NCBI RefSeq assembly: GCF_047303325.1
Contig: NZ_JBKBEX010000001.1
Location: 62,001-126,000, forward strand
Source of the DNA: Polaromonas sp047303325
Lineage (GTDB): Bacteria; Pseudomonadota; Gammaproteobacteria; Burkholderiales; Burkholderiaceae_C
DNA length: 64,000 nucleotides
Direction of reading: 5' to 3'
Part shown: positions 18,428 to 29,462 of the stretch, piece after piece
How the letters are laid out: each line of letters begins with the position of its first letter
Position numbering within the stretch: position 1 is the stretch's first letter
Made by a program: the position numbers and the translations under genes
Notes under the pieces: generated by a model
Databases searched by the model: none
Seen by the model: the letters and a program-made list of their open reading frames with translations, nothing else
Told to the model about the DNA's origin: nothing

Positions 18428-19330
18428 TCAGGCTTTTCTGGCGGCCGAGCGGCGTATGGCTTCGTTGATCTCGGCGATCGAGCGCTCTATGGTGGCCTCG
18501 TCGAGGTCGTCGACCACCGAGTCGAGTACGCCGGCCTGGATGGTGGAGGCGAAGACGCCGTCCATGATGCTGTCGGTGGACACGCCGCGGGTGGATTCGA
18601 AGGCGTCCGGGGTTTCCCACTCCATGGCCAGCACGGTGACGTTATCGCTATGCTCGCCGCCGGTGCGCAGGGCGTTCTCGACCAGGTCAGGCACCGCGTC
18701 GGACACACCCTTGCTGGCCAGCTGGCGCACGATCTCGGCGTCGCTGAGGCTGCCCCAGAGGCCGTCGGAGCACAGCAGCAGCTTGTCGCCTTGCTGCAGG
18801 GTGACGGGGCCGGCGACGTCGAAGACGGGCTTGGTCGGCGAGCCCAGGCAGGTGAAGAGGATGTTGCGATTGATGCGCTCGAGCTTGATGACGCCGGCGC
18901 TTTGCTGCTCAAGGTAGGAGTGGTCACGGGTGCGCGTGAGCAGTTCGCCATCGCGCACGACGTAAAGGCGCGAATCGCCGCAGTGCACCCAGGTGGCGCC
19001 CGTGCCCTGCAGGATGGCGGCCACCAGCGTGGTACGCGGGGTGTCCAGCATGCCTTTTTCGCTGGCGTAGCGGATGATCTGGTGGTGCGCCGCCATCAGG
19101 GCGGTAGAGAGGAATTCTGTGGTGTCCTCAATGACGGGGCGTGCTTCCTTCTGGTAGAGCGCCGAGATGGTCTGCAGGGCGAGCTGGGCCGCCACTTCGC
19201 CTTCAGGATGGCCGCCCATGCCGTCGGCCAGCACGAAAAGACCCGATTCGCGCGTGTAGCAATAGCCCATGCGATCTTCGTTCTTCTCGCGCCCGCCTTT
19301 GCGGCTGACCTGAAAGACTGAGAATTTCAT
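18428..19330 (-). CDS. PP2C-family protein phosphatase
   Basis: A 300-residue metal-dependent Ser/Thr phosphatase. PP2C motifs occur in order: KNEDRMG (RxxxNED-like metal site), VLADGMGGHPEGEVAA, HCGDSRLYVVRDGEL, LLLCSDGLWG and HSDNVTVLAM. A C-terminal extension of about 60 residues (VSTDSIMDGVFASTIQAGVL) lies outside the catalytic fold. Its ATG overlaps the kinase stop by 4 bp, so it is the cognate phosphatase of the kinase upstream. Targets are unknown. Confidence 0.93.
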   Translation of the reverse strand: MKFSVFQVSRKGGREKNEDRMGYCYTRESGLFVLADGMGGHPEGEVAAQLALQTISALYQKEARPVIEDTTEFLSTALMAAHHQIIRYASEKGMLDTPRTTLVAAILQGTGATWVHCGDSRLYVVRDGELLTRTRDHSYLEQQSAGVIKLERINRNILFTCLGSPTKPVFDVAGPVTLQQGDKLLLCSDGLWGSLSDAEIVRQLASKGVSDAVPDLVENALRTGGEHSDNVTVLAMEWETPDAFESTRGVSTDSIMDGVFASTIQAGVLDSVVDDLDEATIERSIAEINEAIRRSAARKA

Positions 19331-20334
19331 TTGAATTTGGTCGCGTAGCCGGTGGCCTTGCGCGCGGATTTTTTGGTGTCGGACACCATGTTGTCAAACT
19401 GCAGGCGAACCTTTTCGCTGACGGTGAGCTTGGTGTAGCGGCGCTCGCCTTCCCGGCTCAGTTCTTTTTGCAGGGCGAAGACCGACTGGGGCCGTGACAG
19501 CGGATCGAGGGACATGCACCACTCTACAACTTCGATCAGGTTATCGGAATAGACGCCGCGCAGCCGCGACAGGGCAAGCGACAGACGGTCTTTTTCGAGG
19601 CGCTGGGGCGCGTCGTTGGGCGGATAGCCCTGCATGGTGGCGTAAATGCAGGCGCCAATCGCGTAAATATCGGTCCAGGGGCCCATGGAGGAGTCGCGGC
19701 GGTACATCTCGGGCGCGGCGAAACCAGGCGTGTACATGGGGCGGATGAAGTTGCCTTCCTTGCTCAGCACCTCGCGGGCGGCGCCGAAATCGATCATCAC
19801 GGCGCGGTTGTCGTCGGTGATGAAGATGTTGGCGGGCTTGATGTCCAGGTGCAGCATCTTGTGCTGGTGCACGATGCGCAGGCCGCGCAGGATCTCATCG
19901 AACAGCGAGCGTATGGTCGATTCGCGGAAGACCTTCTGCTTTTTGAGTTCGCGGGCCGTGATGATGAAGTCCTGCAGGGTGCCGCCCTCCAGGTAGTTCA
20001 TCACCATGTAGACGGTTTCGTTCTCGCGAAAGAAGTTCAGCACGCTGACCACGGAGCCGTGCGAAATCTGGGCGAGGGAGCGGCCTTCCTCGAAGAAGCT
20101 CTTGAGCCCCAGCCGGTACAGCGAGAGTTTTTCGGGCTGGACCTGGGGAAGCAGTTCGCCCGGCGAGCGGCTGGCCAGGGAGGACGGCAGGTATTCCTTG
20201 ATGGCGACCTGCTGGCCCTCGTTGTCGACGGCCAAGTAAACTACCCCGAAGCCCCCGGCCGAAAGCTTTCGCACAACACGATAGCCACCAATCACGGTGT
20301 CGGGCGGCAATGGTGCAGGCTTGACCTTTGACAT
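19327..20334 (-). CDS. Serine/threonine protein kinase
   Basis: A 335-residue Hanks-type kinase. Seen are the glycine loop LSAGGFGVVYLA, the ATP-anchoring Lys in VAIKEYLP, the catalytic loop HLDIKPANIF (HLD in place of HRD, so a non-RD kinase) and DFGAAR. There is no membrane segment or extracellular sensor, so the enzyme is cytosolic. It heads a unit kinase-phosphatase(-rph-rdgB-hemW) and is divergent from yicC by 77 bp. Confidence 0.94.
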   Translation of the reverse strand: MSKVKPAPLPPDTVIGGYRVVRKLSAGGFGVVYLAVDNEGQQVAIKEYLPSSLASRSPGELLPQVQPEKLSLYRLGLKSFFEEGRSLAQISHGSVVSVLNFFRENETVYMVMNYLEGGTLQDFIITARELKKQKVFRESTIRSLFDEILRGLRIVHQHKMLHLDIKPANIFITDDNRAVMIDFGAAREVLSKEGNFIRPMYTPGFAAPEMYRRDSSMGPWTDIYAIGACIYATMQGYPPNDAPQRLEKDRLSLALSRLRGVYSDNLIEVVEWCMSLDPLSRPQSVFALQKELSREGERRYTKLTVSEKVRLQFDNMVSDTKKSARKATGYATKFK

Positions 20335-20411
20335 AATTTGGGGCTGCCCAGACGTGACAATGTCAACCTGGGTCTTGTTTCTCTCTCTAGTCTAGTAAAG
20401 CGTATCTAAAA

Positions 20412-21329
20412 ATGTCAGTTTACAGCATGACGGGTTATGCGACCGTGCAATCAAGCATGCCGCAATCCGCCCCGGAAACTGAATCGGGCCCGGACGCCAG
20501 CTCCCGCCTGGGCGTCGAAATACGCTCCGTCAACAGCCGCTTCCTGGACCTGGCTTTCCGCCTGCCCGACGAGCTGCGGCAGGCCGAACCGACGCTGCGC
20601 GAACTGCTGACCGGCAAACTCAAGCGCGGCAAGGTCGAAGTGCGGGTTTCGCTGGAAAGCGCCTCGTCGGGCACCCTGCGCGCGCCCTCCTCGGCCACCT
20701 TGCAGCGCCTGGGCTCGTTGGAGGACAGCATCAAATCCTGGCTGCCGCAGGCCGGGACGCTGAGCGTCGCAGATATTCTCAGAATTGCGACGAATGAAGA
20801 CAAAAAACCACACGACTACAGCGAAGAGCTGCTCAAGCTGGCCAAAAAAGCCCTGAAAGAGCTGATGGCGGCCCGTGAACGCGAGGGCGCCCGCCTGGCC
20901 GAGATGCTGCTGGACCGCACGGCGCAGCTGCGCGCCCTGGCCGCGCTGGCGGTGCCCATGGTGCCAAAGCTGGTGGAGCAGCAGAAAAACCGCTTCCTGG
21001 AGCGCTGGAAAGAGGCCATGGCCCTGTCCGACGGCAGCACGCTGCCGGAAATCGCCCAGGACCGGGCCCTGACCGAGGCCACGGCCTTCGCCATACGCAT
21101 AGACGTGGCCGAAGAAATCACCCGGCTGTCGTCGCACCTCGACGAAATCGACCGCCTGCTGGCCAGCGGCGGGGAACTCGGCAAGCGCCTGGATTTCCTG
21201 ATCCAGGAACTGCACCGCGAAGCCAATACACTGGGTTCCAAATCCGCGTCCCTGGAGCTGACCCGCATCTCGGTGGACATGAAGGTACTGATCGAGCAGA
21301 TCCGCGAGCAGGTCCAGAACATCGAATAG
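20412..21329 (+). CDS. yicC: YicC-family endoribonuclease
   Basis: A 305-residue protein of the YicC/YloC family, whose members are endoribonucleases involved in small-RNA turnover. The N-terminal MTGYA, the segment GVEIRSVNSRFLDLAFRLPD, the C-terminal GKRLDFLIQELHREANTLGS and VDMKVLIEQIREQVQNIE are conserved. An insertion near residues 12-26 (PQSAPETESGPDASS) makes it slightly longer than the usual 290. It lies 47 bp upstream of gmk, a common pairing. Confidence 0.95.
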   Translation: MSVYSMTGYATVQSSMPQSAPETESGPDASSRLGVEIRSVNSRFLDLAFRLPDELRQAEPTLRELLTGKLKRGKVEVRVSLESASSGTLRAPSSATLQRLGSLEDSIKSWLPQAGTLSVADILRIATNEDKKPHDYSEELLKLAKKALKELMAAREREGARLAEMLLDRTAQLRALAALAVPMVPKLVEQQKNRFLERWKEAMALSDGSTLPEIAQDRALTEATAFAIRIDVAEEITRLSSHLDEIDRLLASGGELGKRLDFLIQELHREANTLGSKSASLELTRISVDMKVLIEQIREQVQNIE

Positions 21330-21376
21330 CCCCCGGCCACCCTCTCATATACATAAACGCACACCGCCTCGAACGC

Positions 21377-21997
21377 ATGGACTATCCCGGAAACCTATTT
21401 GTCGTGGCCGCCCCCAGCGGGGCGGGCAAATCCAGCCTGGTCAAGGCCTTGATGGAGCTGGATTCAGGCATCCAGCCTTCGGTGTCGCACACCACCCGCC
21501 CCCCGCGCGGCCAGGAAAAGCACGGCAGGGAGTACTTTTTCCTGTCACCCGAGGAATTCGACGGCATGGTGGCGCGCGACGCCTTCCTGGAATGGGCCCA
21601 TGTGCACGGCCACCGCTACGGCACCTCGCGCCAGAACATTGAGGAGCGGGTGGCCCACGGCGCCGATGTGATCCTGGAAATCGACTTCCAGGGCGCCATC
21701 AACATCAAGCGGATTTTTTCCAATGCGGTGCTGATCTTCATCCTGCCGCCCAGCTGGGAAGAACTGCGCTCCCGCCTGCAACGGCGCGGCGAGGACAGCC
21801 CCGAGGTCATCGAGTTGCGGCTCAAAAATGCGGCCCTTGAGATGGCCCAGGCCCGGGAGTTCGACTTCGTTATAATCAACGAGTTGTTTGAGCGGGCGGT
21901 TTTCGACCTGAAAACCATTGTGCATGCCCAGCGGCTCAAGTTTTCGGCCCAGCGGCGTGCCCGTGCCGAGACCTTCCAGGCCCTTCAAATTCCCTGA
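21377..21997 (+). CDS. gmk: Guanylate kinase
   Basis: A 206-residue enzyme that phosphorylates GMP to GDP. The P-loop APSGAGKSSL is at residues 12-21, and the GMP-binding segments SVSHTTRPPRG and GREYFFLS plus the lid region are intact. It lies between yicC and rpoZ, the usual betaproteobacterial order; the gap to rpoZ is 41 bp. Confidence 0.98.
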   Translation: MDYPGNLFVVAAPSGAGKSSLVKALMELDSGIQPSVSHTTRPPRGQEKHGREYFFLSPEEFDGMVARDAFLEWAHVHGHRYGTSRQNIEERVAHGADVILEIDFQGAINIKRIFSNAVLIFILPPSWEELRSRLQRRGEDSPEVIELRLKNAALEMAQAREFDFVIINELFERAVFDLKTIVHAQRLKFSAQRRARAETFQALQIP

Positions 21998-22038
21998 TTT
22001 CAGCGCTTTTTCCCTTATCGATCACACCGGAGATCACC

Positions 22039-22242
22039 ATGGCCCGCATTACCGTCGAAGATTGCCTCGAGAAAATCCCGAACCGCTTCCAGTTGGTGCT
22101 GGCCGCCACCTATCGCGCGCGCATGCTCAGCCAGGGCCATGCGCCCAAGATCGAAAGCAAGAACAAGCCCGGCGTGACCGCCCTGCGCGAAATCGCCGAA
22201 GGCAAGATCGGCCTGGAAATGCTGAAAAAAGTCCCCACCTGA
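22039..22242 (+). CDS. rpoZ: RNA polymerase subunit omega
   Basis: The 67-residue omega subunit (MARITVEDCLEKIPNRFQLV; ALREIAEGKIGLEMLKKV) assists beta-prime folding and, with it, forms one ppGpp-binding site in proteobacterial polymerase. GGAG precedes the ATG. An intrinsic terminator follows, so spoT, 110 bp further on, probably has its own promoter despite the functional link. Confidence 0.98.
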   Translation: MARITVEDCLEKIPNRFQLVLAATYRARMLSQGHAPKIESKNKPGVTALREIAEGKIGLEMLKKVPT

Positions 22243-22260
22243 GACACCGTTCAGCTTCGC

Positions 22261-22288
22261 AAAAAGCACCGAATATCGGTGCTTTTTT
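22261..22288 (+). terminator. Intrinsic terminator after rpoZ
   Basis: A hairpin with 7-bp stem GCACCGA/TCGGTGC (22266-22272 and 22276-22282) is flanked by A5 on the left and T6 on the right. The symmetric A and T runs could let it work in both directions. Confidence 0.9.
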
Positions 22289-22351
22289 CATTTTCGGATG
22301 GCTAAAGGCCATTTTTTTTACGTTTTATTCATGCCGCGATACATTTAAGGC

Positions 22352-24598
<2,247 letters not shown>

Positions 24599-24606
24599 TC
24601 CGCTCT

Positions 24607-25176
24607 CTAGCCGGCTGTCCGCTCATCGGGCGCCGGATAGTCCACCTTGAGCACCTCTAGCGTCTGCACGCCTTGTGGCGTCACGAGGCTGACCTCATCG
24701 CCCACGCGCGCCTTGAGCAGCGCCCTGGCCACGGGCGATATCCAGCTGATCTGCCCCAGGGCGCTGTTGGCCTCGTCGATCCCGAGTATGGTCACGACGC
24801 GTTCGACGCCCTCGTCATCCGCATAGGTTACGGTGGCGCCGAAAAAAGCCTGGTCGCTGCCGTGGTGGATGGAGGGATTGCTGACTTCCGCGATTTCCAG
24901 CCTTTTTGTCAGGAAGCGGATGCGCCTGTCGATTTCGCGCAGGCGCTTTTTGCCGTAGTGGTAGTCGCCGTTCTCCGACCGGTCGCCGTTGCTGGCGGCC
25001 CAGTGAACGACCTCGACCATCTTGGGCCGCTCATTGTCTATCAGGTCCAGCAGCTCGCCGCGCAGGCGCTCGTAGCCCTGCGGCGTGATGTAGTTTTTGC
25101 CCCCGCCGGGCAGGGGCGCGAGTGCGGGTTCGTCGTCCTCGGACTCGTCGGTTTCTTTGGTAAAGGCTTTGTTCAT
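24607..25176 (-). CDS. greB: Transcription elongation factor GreB
   Basis: GreB rescues backtracked RNA polymerase by stimulating transcript cleavage. The 189-residue protein has the N-terminal coiled coil with the acidic tip region (HWAASNGDRSENGDYHYGKK), the GreB-type FLTKRLE segment and the C-terminal FKBP-like domain (VEVL-type ending TLEVLKVDYPAP). An extra N-terminal acidic stretch of about 25 residues (ETDESEDDEPALAP) precedes the fold. It is transcribed leftward, converging on spoT. Confidence 0.95.
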   Translation of the reverse strand: MNKAFTKETDESEDDEPALAPLPGGGKNYITPQGYERLRGELLDLIDNERPKMVEVVHWAASNGDRSENGDYHYGKKRLREIDRRIRFLTKRLEIAEVSNPSIHHGSDQAFFGATVTYADDEGVERVVTILGIDEANSALGQISWISPVARALLKARVGDEVSLVTPQGVQTLEVLKVDYPAPDERTAG

Positions 25177-25220
25177 GCTCCGGCCACCTTAGCATTCATG
25201 GCCGCCAGCCGCGAATGCCC

Positions 25221-25472
25221 CTAAAAATCTTCCATCCTCAGGACCAGGGGATTGTCAGGCGTGTAGTTCGTGCCCGCCACGACCAGGTCGGCGGCCCGGG
25301 CGTGGATCATCTCGGCATCCAGCTCATAGGCTTTTTTCAGGGAGTCCCCCGGCGCAGCGCCGAAAAATTCCTGCATCACCTCGCGTGAAATCTTCACGGG
25401 AATCGCCTGGCCCGCATGCGAGATCCCAAAACTGAGCCACTCGCCGTGATCCTCAACCTTCAGTGCTTCCAT
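25221..25472 (-). CDS. Small conserved protein, possibly DUF1488 family (83 aa)
   Basis: The ATG at 25472 has a strong GGAGGAGAGAC site and gives an 83-residue acidic protein (MEALKVEDHGEWLSFGISHA). The pattern of an F-G-I strand, a short turn and KISREVMQEFFGA resembles the DUF1488 fold, which is a tentative match. It lies 44 bp upstream of greB on the same strand and may be co-transcribed. Function unknown. Confidence 0.68.
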   Translation of the reverse strand: MEALKVEDHGEWLSFGISHAGQAIPVKISREVMQEFFGAAPGDSLKKAYELDAEMIHARAADLVVAGTNYTPDNPLVLRMEDF

Positions 25473-25576
25473 GTCTCTCCTCCGGAATGAGCTTCCAGAA
25501 TAGCGGAGCACCCGCCGGCCGTACAGCCCATCCGGAGCCGCGAGGCCCCAGGAAAACCACTAAAACCCAGGCAGAA

Positions 25577-25613
25577 AGAAAAATAGCCTAGAGGGGTGAG
25601 CCTCTAAGCTATT
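25577..25613 (-). terminator. Intrinsic terminator after the tRNA pair
   Basis: Read leftward, AATAGC-TTAGAGG pairs with CCTCTAGGCTATT (25601-25613 with 25582-25594, one bulged base), and the strand then continues with T-rich sequence. It lies just downstream of the leftward tRNA-Arg. Confidence 0.85.
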
Positions 25614-25630
25614 GAAATCACTAATGAAAG

Positions 25631-25707
25631 TGGTGCGGCTGGCAGGAATTGAACCCACGACCCCTTGGTTCGTAGCCAAGTACTCTATCCAACTGAGCTA
25701 CAGCCGC
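25631..25707 (-). tRNA. tRNA-Arg(ACG)
   Basis: The 77-base minus-strand gene starts GCGGCTG, pairs with CAGCCGC and ends with an encoded CCA at 25631-25633. The anticodon stem-loop CTTGGCTACGAACCAAG gives anticodon ACG (wobble A to inosine). It lies 27 bp downstream of a second tRNA on the same strand. Confidence 0.97.
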
Positions 25708-25734
25708 TAAGCCTCAAATTATAGCTTATTTAAA

Positions 25735-25811
25735 TGGTAGGGCGTGAGTGACTTGAACACTCGACCAAAGGATTATGAGTCCTCTGCTCTAACCAACTGA
25801 GCTAACGCCCC
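25735..25811 (-). tRNA. tRNA with CAT anticodon (elongator Met or Ile2)
   Basis: The 77-base minus-strand gene begins GGGGCGTTAGCTCAG and ends with an encoded CCA at 25735-25737; the acceptor stem has a G1-U72 wobble pair. The anticodon loop CTCATAA gives CAT. It has no initiator features. The arms (GAGCAG, ACTCATAAT, TTGGTCG, GTTCAAGTC) look closer to the AUA-reading, lysidine-modified tRNA-Ile2 of E. coli (ileX) than to its elongator tRNA-Met, so the Ile2 identity is favoured but not settled. Confidence 0.9.
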
Positions 25812-25856
25812 ACACAAGAGGGAGATTGTAAGGGCGTCTGAGGCCTGTTCTCGGGC

Positions 25857-26876
25857 CTACTTGCTGTGGCTGAGCGCGGTACTGACCAGTTTGGAGGTGA
25901 TGTCGACAATCTGGATCATTTTTTCGTAGGGCATGCGCATGGGACCTATGACACCCAGCGTGCCCACGACCTGGCCGTCGACCTCATAGGGCGCGGTCAC
26001 CACCGACAGCTCCTGGTAGGGAATGACCTGGCTTTCGCCGCCGATGTAGATGCGAACGCCTTCAGCGCGGCTGGACACGTCGAGCAGGCGCATCAGCTGC
26101 GCTTTTTGCTCGAAGAGGTCGAACAGCTTGCGCAGGTTGCCCATGTCGCCGGAGAAATCGCTGACGGCCAGCAGGTTGCGTTCGCCGGAGATCACGACCT
26201 CGTCGCGCGATTCGATGGCCTCGGAGCTGACCTTGACCGCGGCCTGCATCAGGGTGGCGATCTCGCCGCGCAGCGCCTCGACCTCGTTTTTCAGGCGCTC
26301 GCGCACTTCCTCGATGGCCATGCCGGCGTAGTGCGAATTGAGGAAATTGGCGGCCTCCACGAGCTGCGACTGGGTGTAGTCGGCCTCGGTGAAGATAACC
26401 CGGTTCTGCACGTCGCCGTCGGGCGAGACGATGATCACGAGGAAGCGTTTTTCCGACAGGCGCAAAAATTCGATATGGCGGAACACCGAGGTCCGGCGCG
26501 GCGCCATGACCACGCCGACGAACTGCGAAAGGCTGGAAAGCATGTGTGCCGCGTTGCTGAGCACCTTTTGCGGCTGGTCGGGCGCCAGCCGGGGAGCGCC
26601 TATCTGGCCGGCGGCGGCGAACGGTTCGCGCTGCGTGGTCAGCATGGTGTCGACAAAGAGGCGGTAGCCGCGCGCCGTGGGAATACGGCCAGCCGAGGTG
26701 TGCGGGCTGACGATCAGGCCGAGCTCCTCGAGGTCGCTCATCACATTGCGTATGGTCGCGGGGGAGAGCTCCAGGCCCGAGGCCTTGGACAGCGTGCGTG
26801 AACCGACCGGTTGCCCGTCGGCAATGTAGCGCTCCACCAGCGCCTTGAGAAGCAACCGCGCACGATCATCAAGCAT
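25857..26876 (-). CDS. hrcA: Heat-inducible transcription repressor HrcA
   Basis: A 339-residue repressor of groE/dnaK-type heat-shock genes. The N-terminal winged helix (RARLLLKALVERYIADGQPV, ELSPATIRNVMSDLEELG, SPHTSAGRIPTARGYRLFVD) and the C-terminal GAF-like domain (IYIGGE and PYEVDGQVVGTLGVIGPMRM) are complete. It is divergent from nadK by 48 bp. No CIRCE inverted repeat was found in that gap, so autoregulation is not supported here. Confidence 0.97.
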   Translation of the reverse strand: MLDDRARLLLKALVERYIADGQPVGSRTLSKASGLELSPATIRNVMSDLEELGLIVSPHTSAGRIPTARGYRLFVDTMLTTQREPFAAAGQIGAPRLAPDQPQKVLSNAAHMLSSLSQFVGVVMAPRRTSVFRHIEFLRLSEKRFLVIIVSPDGDVQNRVIFTEADYTQSQLVEAANFLNSHYAGMAIEEVRERLKNEVEALRGEIATLMQAAVKVSSEAIESRDEVVISGERNLLAVSDFSGDMGNLRKLFDLFEQKAQLMRLLDVSSRAEGVRIYIGGESQVIPYQELSVVTAPYEVDGQVVGTLGVIGPMRMPYEKMIQIVDITSKLVSTALSHSK

Positions 26877-26924
26877 GCCGACATTCTACGAAGCCTGGGC
26901 CGGATGTTGTGATGTAATTTGCCG

Positions 26925-27800
26925 ATGAAGTCGCAATTCCGCCATGTCGCCCTGATCGGCAAGTACCACGCGCAAGGTTCCCGGTCGGCGCTGGAGGATA
27001 TCGCGCAATTCCTGGGCACCCAGGGCTGCGAGGTGGCGATAGAGCAGGACACCGCCAGCAACACCGGCCTCACGCAATTCCCGACGCTGGACGCGGCCGG
27101 CATAGGCGCCCAGTGCGACCTGGCCCTGGTGGTCGGCGGCGACGGCACCATGCTAGGCATAGGCCGGCTGCTGGCGCAGTTCGGCATCCCGCTGGTGGGC
27201 ATCAACCAGGGCCGGCTCGGCTTCATCACGGACATCGCCTTCGAGGGCTACCAGAACACGCTGATTCCCATGCTGCGCGGCGAGTACGAGGAAGACCGCC
27301 GCTGGATGATGCAGGCCAAGGTGGTGCGCGACGGCCGCTGCGTCTTCAGCGCCACCGCCATGAACGACGTGGTGGTCAACCGCGGTGCGACCGCCGGCAT
27401 GGTGGAACTTCGCGTGGAGGTCGACGGCCGCTTCGTGGCCAACCAGCGCGCCGACGGCCTGATCATCGCCTCGCCCACCGGCTCCACAGCTTATGCGCTG
27501 TCCGCCGGCGGCCCGCTGCTGCACCCCTCGATTGCCGGCTGGGTGCTGGCGCCGATTGCGCCGCACACCCTGTCGAACCGGCCCATCGTGCTGTCCGACT
27601 CGGGGGAGATCACGATTGAAATCGTCGCCGGCCGCGACGCCAGCGCGAACTTCGACATGCAGTCGCTGGCCAGCCTGCTGCACGGCGACCGCATCACCGT
27701 CAGGCGTTCGGAGCACCAGATGCGTTTTCTGCATCCCAAGGGCTGGAGCTACTTTGACACCCTGCGCAAAAAACTCCACTGGAATGAAGGCGGGGCCTGA
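26925..27800 (+). CDS. nadK: NAD kinase
   Basis: Phosphorylates NAD to NADP. The GGDGT motif (VVGGDGTMLGIGR), the NQGRLGFITD block and the GSTAYALSAGGPLLHP block define the family. The ATG at 26925 gives 291 residues (MKSQFRHVALIGKYHAQG); a TTG two codons upstream is possible but less likely. It heads a rightward run nadK-recN-rapZ. Confidence 0.97.
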   Translation: MKSQFRHVALIGKYHAQGSRSALEDIAQFLGTQGCEVAIEQDTASNTGLTQFPTLDAAGIGAQCDLALVVGGDGTMLGIGRLLAQFGIPLVGINQGRLGFITDIAFEGYQNTLIPMLRGEYEEDRRWMMQAKVVRDGRCVFSATAMNDVVVNRGATAGMVELRVEVDGRFVANQRADGLIIASPTGSTAYALSAGGPLLHPSIAGWVLAPIAPHTLSNRPIVLSDSGEITIEIVAGRDASANFDMQSLASLLHGDRITVRRSEHQMRFLHPKGWSYFDTLRKKLHWNEGGA

Positions 27801-27818
27801 AGGGCCCGAATCTACCTT

Positions 27819-29462
27819 ATGAGCCTCAAAAGCATCTCGCTTCGCGACTTTGTCATCGTCCACGAACTCGAACTGGACCTGTCCGGCGGGTTCACGGTGC
27901 TCACCGGTGAGACCGGCGCCGGCAAATCCATCCTGATCGACGCGCTGCAACTGGCCCTGGGCGCACGCGCCGATGCCGGCGTGGTGCGTGAAGGCGCGGC
28001 GCGCTGCGAAATCAGCGCCGAATTCGACAGCCCCCAAAGCCTGGCCCCCTGGCTGGAACAGGCCGGCTTCGACGGCGGCGACACCCTGCTGCTGCGCCGC
28101 ACGGTAGACGCGCAGGGCAAAAGCCGCGCCTGGATCAACGGCAGCGCGGCCACCGCCACCCAGCTCAAGGAGATCGCCGACCAGCTGGTCGACATCCACG
28201 GCCAGCATGCCTGGCAGAGCCTGACCCGCCCCGATGCGGTGCGCGGCCTGCTGGACTCTTATGCCGACGTCTCCACGGACGAGCTCTCGCGCCGCTGGCA
28301 ACAGTGGCGCCTGGCGCAAAAAACACTGGCTGAGGCACGCGATGCCCAGGACAGCCTGCAGCGCGAACGCGAGCGCCTGGCCTGGCAGATCAGCGAAGTA
28401 GACAAGCTCGCGCCCGGCGCCGACGAGTGGGACGAACTCAATGCCCAGCATGGACGCCTGTCGAATGCCCAGGCCCTGCGCGACGCGGTGCAAACCGCCG
28501 TCGACGCGCTGCAGGAATCCGACGACAACGCCAACGCGCTGTTGGGCCGCGCGATCACCGCATTGCAGAACCAGGAACACATAGAGCCCGAATTCAAGGC
28601 CATGGTCGAAGTCCTGAACGGTGCGCTGGCGCAGATGGAAGACACCGTGCACTCGCTCAACGGCTATGCCCGCCATGCCGAGCTGGAGCCGCAGCGACTG
28701 GCCGAACTGGACGAGCGGCTGTCGCTGTGGGTCAGCCTGGCGCGCCGCTACAAACGCACGCCGGCCGAGCTGCCGGAGCTGCTGGCCTCCTGGCAGGCCG
28801 AATTGCAAAAACTCAATGCCGCGGCCGACCTGGCCCAGCTGGAAAAAAACGAGGCCCAGGCCAAGGCCGCCTACCTCGAGGAAGCCGGCCAGGTGTCCAA
28901 GGCCCGGGCCAAGGCCGCGCCCAAGCTCGCCAAGGCCATCACCCAGGCCATGCAGGGCCTGGGCATGCAGGGCGGTAAATTCGACGTGGCGCTGGCCAAA
29001 CTCGAACAACCGGCCCAGCACGGGCTGGAGCAAGCTGAATTCCTGGTGGCCGGCCATGCCGGCAGCACGCCGCGCCCGGTTGGCAAAGTAGCTTCGGGCG
29101 GCGAGCTGTCGCGCATCGCGCTGGCCATTGCCGTCACCACCAGCCAGCTCGGCCAGGCCGAAACCCTGATTTTTGACGAAGTGGATTCGGGCGTGGGCGG
29201 CGCCGTAGCCGAAACCGTGGGTCGCCTGATGAAGCAGTTGGGCAAGGACCGTCAGGTCATGGCCGTTACCCATTTGCCCCAGGTGGCGGCCTGTGCCGAC
29301 CAGCACCTGGTGGTGGCCAAGCGCGCCGAAAATGGCGTCACCCTGAGCGCCGTGGACCACGTCAACGGCGAACAGCGCGTGGCCGAAATCGCCCGCATGC
29401 TGGGCGGCGAGCGCCTCTCTGGCACCACGCTGGCCCACGCCAAGGAAATGCTGGGGCAGTGA
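27819..29462 (+). CDS. recN: DNA repair protein RecN
   Basis: A 547-residue SMC-like ATPase of double-strand-break repair. Walker A TGETGAGKSILIDAL lies near residue 35, the ABC signature is SGGELSRIALAI and Walker B LIFDEVDSGVGG. The middle is a long coiled coil with Glu/Ala/Leu-rich helices. It starts 18 bp after nadK; its stop overlaps the rapZ start. Confidence 0.97.
   Translation: MSLKSISLRDFVIVHELELDLSGGFTVLTGETGAGKSILIDALQLALGARADAGVVREGAARCEISAEFDSPQSLAPWLEQAGFDGGDTLLLRRTVDAQGKSRAWINGSAATATQLKEIADQLVDIHGQHAWQSLTRPDAVRGLLDSYADVSTDELSRRWQQWRLAQKTLAEARDAQDSLQRERERLAWQISEVDKLAPGADEWDELNAQHGRLSNAQALRDAVQTAVDALQESDDNANALLGRAITALQNQEHIEPEFKAMVEVLNGALAQMEDTVHSLNGYARHAELEPQRLAELDERLSLWVSLARRYKRTPAELPELLASWQAELQKLNAAADLAQLEKNEAQAKAAYLEEAGQVSKARAKAAPKLAKAITQAMQGLGMQGGKFDVALAKLEQPAQHGLEQAEFLVAGHAGSTPRPVGKVASGGELSRIALAIAVTTSQLGQAETLIFDEVDSGVGGAVAETVGRLMKQLGKDRQVMAVTHLPQVAACADQHLVVAKRAENGVTLSAVDHVNGEQRVAEIARMLGGERLSGTTLAHAKEMLGQ

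Noticed and set aside
26877..26924. CIRCE operator near hrcA
   Set aside because: The gap lacks the TTAGCACTC/GAGTGCTAA pair.
27153..29438. 761-codon open frame antisense to nadK and recN
   Set aside because: Shadow of two conserved genes with no plausible start context.
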